Shown here: piece after piece, positions 60,127 through 64,000 of the stretch
How positions within the stretch are numbered: the first letter of the stretch is position 1
Layout of the letters: every line of letters begins with the position of its first letter
Source: Phycisphaeraceae bacterium
GTDB taxonomy: Bacteria > Planctomycetota > Phycisphaerae > Phycisphaerales > Phycisphaeraceae
Length of the DNA stretch: 64,000 nt
Direction of reading: 5' to 3'
Assembly: GCA_020851735.1 (NCBI GenBank)
Contig: JADZCD010000059.1
Location: 25,758-89,757 of the forward strand
Notes under the pieces: model-generated
Database searches by the model: none
The model's input: the letters and a program-made list of their open reading frames with translations, nothing else
What the model was told of the DNA's origin: nothing
Translations under genes and position numbers: made by a program

Positions 60127-61092
60127 ATGCGCAGGCAATACACTCTGGTGAATGGACAACTTAAGGAGGGTGCCGACGGCCCGTTTCGGGTCGATGTCTA
60201 CATCAGCCCCGATCCGGCCGAACGCCAGGAGTTGGTCAACGTTCTGGGCATGGACGAACACGACGTCGCCTCCGCCCTGGATACCGAGGAAGTCGCCCGC
60301 GCCGAAGTTGAGGGCGATCGCCTGTTCGTCGTCTGGAAGCGCCCCAGGCACGCCTCCATCGCTCAGGCCATCACCTTTGAAATCAGCTCCATCGGCCTGC
60401 TCCTGGACCGCGACCGCCTGGTGGTCATCCAGTCCGACGAAGCCCCTCTCTTTGAAGACCGCAAGCTCCGGCCCTACCGCTCGCTCAACGAACTGTTCCT
60501 CCGCCAGTTGGCCGGGTCCGTCCATCACTTCCTCGGCCACCTGCGTGCCATCAAGCAGGTCTCCCGCGAGGCCGAGGTGCGCCTCAGCCGCTCCATGGAA
60601 AACAAGATCCTCCTGCAGATGTTCGCCCTCAGCGAAAGTCTGGTCTATTACATCGACGCCCTGGAAGCCAACGCCGGCGTGCTCGCCCGCCTGCACAACC
60701 TGGCCCCCAAGCTCGGCTTCAGCCCCGAGGAAACCGAGCTGCTCGACGACGTGAGCATCGACAACCGCCAGTGCCAGCGGCAATCCGAAATTTACGCCTC
60801 CGTCCTGTCCGGGCTCATGGACGCCCGCGGCAACATCATCAACAACAACATGAACGTCCTGCTTAAGAACCTGACCATCATCAACGTCGTCTTCCTGCCC
60901 CTGACCCTCATCGCCAGCATCGGCGGCATGTCCGAATACTCGATGATGACCCAGGGCATGCCCTGGGCGATTTCCTATTCGCTGTTCACTCTGGCCATGG
61001 TCGTGCTCGGCGTGTTGACCTGGATGCTGCTCAATCGCCGCATCGAACGCCGCAAACCCGAGTCCCTGCCCCCGCCCCCCAGCCACCGCTAG
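60127..61092 (+). CDS. corA: CorA-family divalent metal transporter
   Basis: 321 residues from ATG 60127, with AGGAG 7 nt upstream. The long N-terminal cytoplasmic funnel (to about 250) is followed by two helices, NLTIINVVFLPLTLIASIGGMSEYSMMTQG and SYSLFTLAMVVLGVLTWMLLNRR. The usual GMN signature at the end of TM1 reads GMS here, followed by EYSMMTQG, as in a known subgroup. A basic C terminus ends the protein. It should transport Mg2+ or another divalent ion at the cytoplasmic membrane; selectivity in GMS variants is less certain. It appears to be a single-gene unit. Confidence 0.9.
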   Translation: MRRQYTLVNGQLKEGADGPFRVDVYISPDPAERQELVNVLGMDEHDVASALDTEEVARAEVEGDRLFVVWKRPRHASIAQAITFEISSIGLLLDRDRLVVIQSDEAPLFEDRKLRPYRSLNELFLRQLAGSVHHFLGHLRAIKQVSREAEVRLSRSMENKILLQMFALSESLVYYIDALEANAGVLARLHNLAPKLGFSPEETELLDDVSIDNRQCQRQSEIYASVLSGLMDARGNIINNNMNVLLKNLTIINVVFLPLTLIASIGGMSEYSMMTQGMPWAISYSLFTLAMVVLGVLTWMLLNRRIERRKPESLPPPPSHR

Positions 61093-61215
61093 CCGCCCCC
61101 GCGAACCGCGCCGTCCCCAACGCGGTTTTCCCCGCTTAACGCCCAGTCGCCCCCGGACAAACCGCACCCCTCCTCCTCTCCCCAAGCCGCAGGTCGTATG
61201 GCTCCCTTGCCTTAC

Positions 61216-62052
61216 CTACCTCTCCGCCCGCCTCAACTTCCCCACGCAAAAATCCCCCGTCGCCCTAAATCCCAACCCCTCGTAACACCCCTGCGCGACC
61301 GTGTTCGTCTCATTCGTGAACAGCACGCAATACTTCGCCCCCATCCCCTGCATCCGCCGCATCTGCGCCATGCACACCGCCCGCGCATACCCCTTCCGCC
61401 GCTCGCCCGGCAGCGTCGCCACCCCCAATATCTGAAACCCCCTAAGCCCCATCCCGTTGCTGCTGGCCGTCGAAACAATCCGCCCGTCCACTTCCAGCAC
61501 CATCCGATGCGGACGCATCACCTTCCTACACTCCTCTTCCGTAATCGGCCCTGCCGCTTCGGTATGCAGCGCCCGCATCACCAGCGCCGCCCCCTCCGCA
61601 TCCTCAGTCCTGATCAGCCGCGCACCGTCCTCATGCGCCTGCCTGGGCAATTCCTCCCCCTCCAGCATTTCCCGTTCCATGAACACCTGTTGCGGATCGC
61701 TCGCCGCTTCGTATCCATTCTTCCGCAATTCGTCATACGCCGGCCACGCCGCGTAGCCGATGCCGTTGACGTATTCAATCACCGGATGCTCCCTGGCCAC
61801 CTGCCGCGACAACGCCCGCAGCGCCTCGTCCTCACGCCCCCAGATACACAGCGAGCGCGGCATGTCATAGTACCCCGCCGCCGCCAGCCACCGCGCCCCC
61901 CGCCGCGCCACGTAAATATGCTGCCCCGGATATCCGCCCAGCAGATTCCCCACAATAAACAACGCATGCGCCTCCTCTGGCCCAAGAAATTCCAGCAGAC
62001 GCCGCTTTTCCGCATCCACCTGGTGATCAATTTTTTGAATTTGAATGTCCAT
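61216..62052 (-). CDS. GNAT-family N-acetyltransferase, two-domain type
   Basis: 278 residues from ATG 62052; a TTG at 62103 overlaps the upstream stop and is an alternative. The C-terminal GNAT fold has LEVDGRIVSTASSNGMG, ILGVATLPGERRKGYARAVC (motif A with R/Q-x-x-G-x-G/A) and LFTNETNTVAQGCYEGLGF (motif B). The N-terminal 140 residues (LLEFLGPEEAHALFIVGNLL) form a second, GNAT-like half. It acetylates an unknown amine with acetyl-CoA. It follows another GNAT gene closely, so the pair may be cotranscribed. Confidence 0.85.
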   Translation of the reverse strand: MDIQIQKIDHQVDAEKRRLLEFLGPEEAHALFIVGNLLGGYPGQHIYVARRGARWLAAAGYYDMPRSLCIWGREDEALRALSRQVAREHPVIEYVNGIGYAAWPAYDELRKNGYEAASDPQQVFMEREMLEGEELPRQAHEDGARLIRTEDAEGAALVMRALHTEAAGPITEEECRKVMRPHRMVLEVDGRIVSTASSNGMGLRGFQILGVATLPGERRKGYARAVCMAQMRRMQGMGAKYCVLFTNETNTVAQGCYEGLGFRATGDFCVGKLRRAER

Positions 62053-62099
62053 CGTTCTTACCGTCCTCGCCGGGGCATCGCCCGGAAAACAATACCCGT

Positions 62100-62519
62100 T
62101 CAACTCAGTCGTTTACCCAGACTCACCACGTCGTCAGCCCTGAACCCGATGGCTTCATAAAAGGCCACAACACCTTGGTTCGTAGTTCGCACCTGCAGAT
62201 TAATCTTCGGACATCCCAGCGCCCGCAACCGATCCTCCGCCTCCCTCATCATCCGCCGCCCCAGTCCCTGGCGCTGTACCGCCGGCTCAACCGCCAGGTA
62301 ATTGATCCAACCCCGATGGCCTTCAAAACCCACCATGACCGTCGCCACCAGTTGGCCCTGCCAAATCCCCACCCAGAGCAGCTCCGGGCTGTGCCCGGTT
62401 TTAATCGCGATGTCACGCTTTGGATCGTTCCATGGCCGCAACAGATCGCACCGCTCCCACAGCGTGACCACCGCCGCCTGATCCGACGCCTGATACGGCC
62501 GAATGTGTAGGTCAATCAT
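62100..62519 (-). CDS. ypeA: GNAT-family N-acetyltransferase, YpeA-like
   Basis: 139 residues. LHIRPYQASDQAAVVTLWERCDLLRPWNDPKRDI and NYLAVEPAVQRQGLGRRMM (acetyl-CoA loop) followed by CPKINLQVRTTNQGVVAFYEAIGF match YpeA, a small GNAT of unknown substrate found widely in bacteria. It is upstream of and next to the two-domain GNAT gene on the same strand. Confidence 0.88.
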   Translation of the reverse strand: MIDLHIRPYQASDQAAVVTLWERCDLLRPWNDPKRDIAIKTGHSPELLWVGIWQGQLVATVMVGFEGHRGWINYLAVEPAVQRQGLGRRMMREAEDRLRALGCPKINLQVRTTNQGVVAFYEAIGFRADDVVSLGKRLS

Positions 62520-62587
62520 GAGTTATTCCGCCTTTTCCGCTCGGGCTTTCGGACTGCTGGCCTGCCCTGCGCCCCTATCTTTTTGGC

Positions 62588-63535
62588 TCACGATTCAAAC
62601 AGCACACTGATGCTCTGCCGCGTGTGAATGCGTCGGATCGCCTCGGCAAACAACGGCGCCACCGTCACCACCCGGATCTTCCCGCCCAGGTCGTCCAGCC
62701 CGTGCTCTACCGTGTCGGTCACCAGCAACGTTTTAATCGGGCTCTCCTGCAGCGCCTCTACGCATGCCCGCGTAAACAGCCCGTGCGTGATCGCCGCGTA
62801 AACCTGCCGTGCCCCCGCCTCCACCAGGCGCCGCGCCACGCACGTCAACGTACTGCCCATCACCGTAAAATCGTCCACGATCAGCGCCGTCCGATCGCGC
62901 ACGTCGCCGATGATCCCGCTGATCACCAGGTCGCCGTGGTCATCGCGCCGTTCCTTGTCCGCGATCGCCAGATCCACCCCCAGATAAGTCGCCCACATCC
63001 TGGCCTTCTTGGCAAATCCCGCGTCCGGCGCCACCACCACCAGATCCGGCAACTTCATGTCCCGGACCACCTGCCCCAGCACCGGCAACGCCGTCAGATC
63101 GTCCACCGGTACGCGGAAAAACCCTTGAATCTGCGGGGCGTGCAGATCGATCGTCACCACCCGGTCCACGCCCGCCGCTTCCATCGCGTCCGCGCACACC
63201 CGGGCCCGGATCGAAACCCGTGGCTCATCCTTCTTATCGCCCTTGGCGTAACTGAAATACGGCACCACCGCCGTCACCGACGCCGCCGACCCGCGCTTGC
63301 AGGCATCAATCCAGAACAACAGCTCCATGAAATGATCGTTGGCGGCAAACGCCGTGGCCTGGATGACGTAGACATCGCGCCCCCGGACATTCTCTCCCAC
63401 GCGCACCACCAGGTTGCCGTCCGGGTGCCTCTGCACCTGTCCCCGCCCCGGGGCCATGCCCAGGTCCGCACAAATCGCTTTCGTCAACCCCTGACTTGCC
63501 GAGCCGCCAATGATGCGAATGTCATCGAAGTTCAT
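62588..63535 (-). CDS. prs: Ribose-phosphate pyrophosphokinase
   Basis: 315 residues from ATG 63535, with AGGA 7 nt upstream. ATP-binding PYFSYAKGDKKDEPRVSIRARVCADAM, the catalytic loop after VVAPDAGFAKKARMWA with DKERRDD, and the PRPP loop LIVDDFTVMGSTLTCVARRL mark PRPP synthetase. It makes 5-phosphoribosyl 1-pyrophosphate from ribose 5-phosphate and ATP for nucleotide, His and Trp synthesis. Several positions differ from class I consensus (DKERR for DKRR, FTVMGST for the usual DTxGT), so it is a divergent type. It lies 48 bp downstream of a strong intrinsic terminator, with a promoter further upstream, so read-through control is likely. Confidence 0.93.
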   Translation of the reverse strand: MNFDDIRIIGGSASQGLTKAICADLGMAPGRGQVQRHPDGNLVVRVGENVRGRDVYVIQATAFAANDHFMELLFWIDACKRGSAASVTAVVPYFSYAKGDKKDEPRVSIRARVCADAMEAAGVDRVVTIDLHAPQIQGFFRVPVDDLTALPVLGQVVRDMKLPDLVVVAPDAGFAKKARMWATYLGVDLAIADKERRDDHGDLVISGIIGDVRDRTALIVDDFTVMGSTLTCVARRLVEAGARQVYAAITHGLFTRACVEALQESPIKTLLVTDTVEHGLDDLGGKIRVVTVAPLFAEAIRRIHTRQSISVLFES

Positions 63536-63582
63536 GGCACAGTCCTCTTCTGCCCGCCCCGTTCCATGGCCTGTCAATAAAC

Positions 63583-63610
63583 AAAAAAAGCCCGCTCGAC
63601 GTGAGCGGGC
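63583..63610 (-). terminator. Intrinsic terminator upstream of prs
   Basis: On the minus strand GCCCGCTC, a 5-nt loop and GAGCGGGC (63603-63610 and 63590-63597) are followed by TTTTTTT (63583-63589). No gene ends just before it, so it is best read as part of the prs leader. Confidence 0.92.
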
Positions 63611-63748
63611 CATGGAAATCATCGCAAATATCATGATTCCTCAGGTGGCCCGCACCTCGGTATGGACATAACCGTGGATACGACCGGTCTTCGTACCAGC
63701 CGTTACCAAGCGATCCGCCGAGTTATTCGCAAGCCGCGTAATCATGAT
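63583..63748 (-). ncRNA. Candidate prs leader RNA (attenuator or orphan riboswitch)
   Basis: About 165 nt from the predicted start site to the end of the T-run. ATCATGATT at the 5' end (minus strand, about 63737-63745) pairs with AATCATGAT (about 63630-63638), closing the structure. Inside, CTCGG and CCGAG can pair. The AGGTG-CGGGC-CACCT hairpin holds the GCGGGCC segment (63647-63653) that could instead pair with GGCCCGC of the terminator's 5' arm (63605-63611). This gives two exclusive states, terminated or read-through into prs. I do not recognise a known riboswitch class. A 34-codon frame lies inside it but has no ribosome site. Confidence 0.6.
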
Positions 63749-63754
63749 CAAATA

Positions 63755-63783
63755 ATCCTATGATCCCCGCAATAAATCGTCAA
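63755..63783 (-). promoter_or_regulatory. Sigma-70 promoter of the prs leader
   Basis: On the minus strand TTGACG (63778-63783), a 17-bp spacer and TAGGAT (63755-63760). The start would fall near 63748, right before the closing stem of the leader. Confidence 0.7.
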
Positions 63784-64000
63784 ATCCCTTCAAAACTTAA
63801 GTCCCCTACAACCCTACGCCGGATGCCACACATCATCCCAACGGGTGACGTGTGCCCCTCCATTTTCAGCCCGCGGGTGCCTGGGGCTAAGCGCAGTGTT
63901 CATTCAAGGGACATGGGTAACAGGTGTATAGGATACATAGGTTACACATGGGGCGGGGTTAAAGGTACTGGTCCCTGGTTCCGGTCAGACGTTGGACCGG
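63784..64000. other. Gene-free right edge, possible insertion sequence end
   Basis: No gene is seen. A GCCACACATCATCCC/GGGTGACGTGTGCC imperfect hairpin lies near 63825-63857. From about 63898, TGTTCATTCAAGGG is followed by repeated GGGTAACA, GTGTATAGGATACATAGG and GTTACACATG strings. These could be the terminal region of a transposable element continuing past the window; the identity is a guess. Confidence 0.3.

Noticed and set aside
63641..63745. A 34-codon minus-strand frame in the prs leader
   Set aside because: It starts about 3 nt from the predicted transcription start, has no ribosome site, and overlaps pairing regions better explained as RNA structure. A leader peptide cannot be fully excluded.

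Overview
The window is a GC-rich bacterial chromosome segment. I infer a member of the Planctomycetota, possibly Phycisphaerae-like. The grounds are two large DUF6785/OPT-like membrane proteins, LL-diaminopimelate aminotransferase as the lysine/DAP route, large doubled-CXXCH multiheme cytochromes, a sugar-degradation gene set, and many short palindromic intergenic repeats. There is no rRNA gene and I saw no tRNA gene, so placement rests on gene content only.

Region 1 (1-7890, minus strand) is a tight five-gene operon for multiheme c-type cytochromes. In transcription order it encodes a multiheme/cytochrome-b membrane fusion, a NapC-like anchored multiheme protein, two very similar proteins with about 15 haem-binding motifs each (one a lipoprotein), and a redoxin-fold protein without cysteines that runs off the left edge. 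Together they carry 47 CXXCH motifs plus six CX3CH/CX4CH variants, which suggests an envelope electron conduit for anaerobic or extracellular respiration. Region 2 (8155-11724, minus) holds a PhnD-like binding protein, a HAMP/HisKA protein without an ATPase domain, and a complete NtrB-type histidine kinase. Divergent from it, ahbD (11996-13393, plus) encodes the last enzyme of the sirohaem-dependent haem pathway and sits behind a near-consensus sigma-54 promoter. Haem supply, haem proteins and a sensor that could feed a sigma-54 activator are therefore clustered.

Region 3 (13524-31786) is mostly housekeeping: korB-korA, ilvC, a nitroreductase, a PyrK-like protein, comF, a short pheT, rpoZ, coaC, an FMN-binding protein, an MFS transporter, dapL and an alaS with an extra AT-richer insertion. 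Region 4 (32057-48154, plus) starts with a GH57 glycosidase and continues with an eight-gene array: two DUF6785/OPT-like proteins, a duplicated-domain protein, an orphan PqqD-like protein, two MacB/LolD-type ATPases, an FtsX permease, and a 1668-residue protein joining a degenerate M28 peptidase to an FtsX permease. The genes mostly overlap by 4 bp, and I regard this as the best candidate for an undescribed envelope system. Region 5 (48763-59739) is carbohydrate and small-molecule metabolism: GH78 rhamnosidase, a two-headed esterase, an aldo/keto reductase, a secreted protein, an amidohydrolase and an IlvD/Edd dehydratase. Region 6 (60127-64000) holds corA, two GNAT acetyltransferases and prs. 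The prs gene follows a leader with a promoter, a long-range closing stem, mutually exclusive hairpins and a strong terminator, which looks like an attenuator or orphan riboswitch.

The window is also full of short repeat families. These include TTCCGGGGG units, CCCTCTCCC palindromes, CACACAGCA hairpins, GCCCAGG hairpins, ACCACAGAG palindromes and C-rich CCCCAACCCCTAAT runs. Several copies lie inside genes and are translated in frame: in a cytochrome, the PhnD-like protein, the histidine kinase, AhbD and the esterase.
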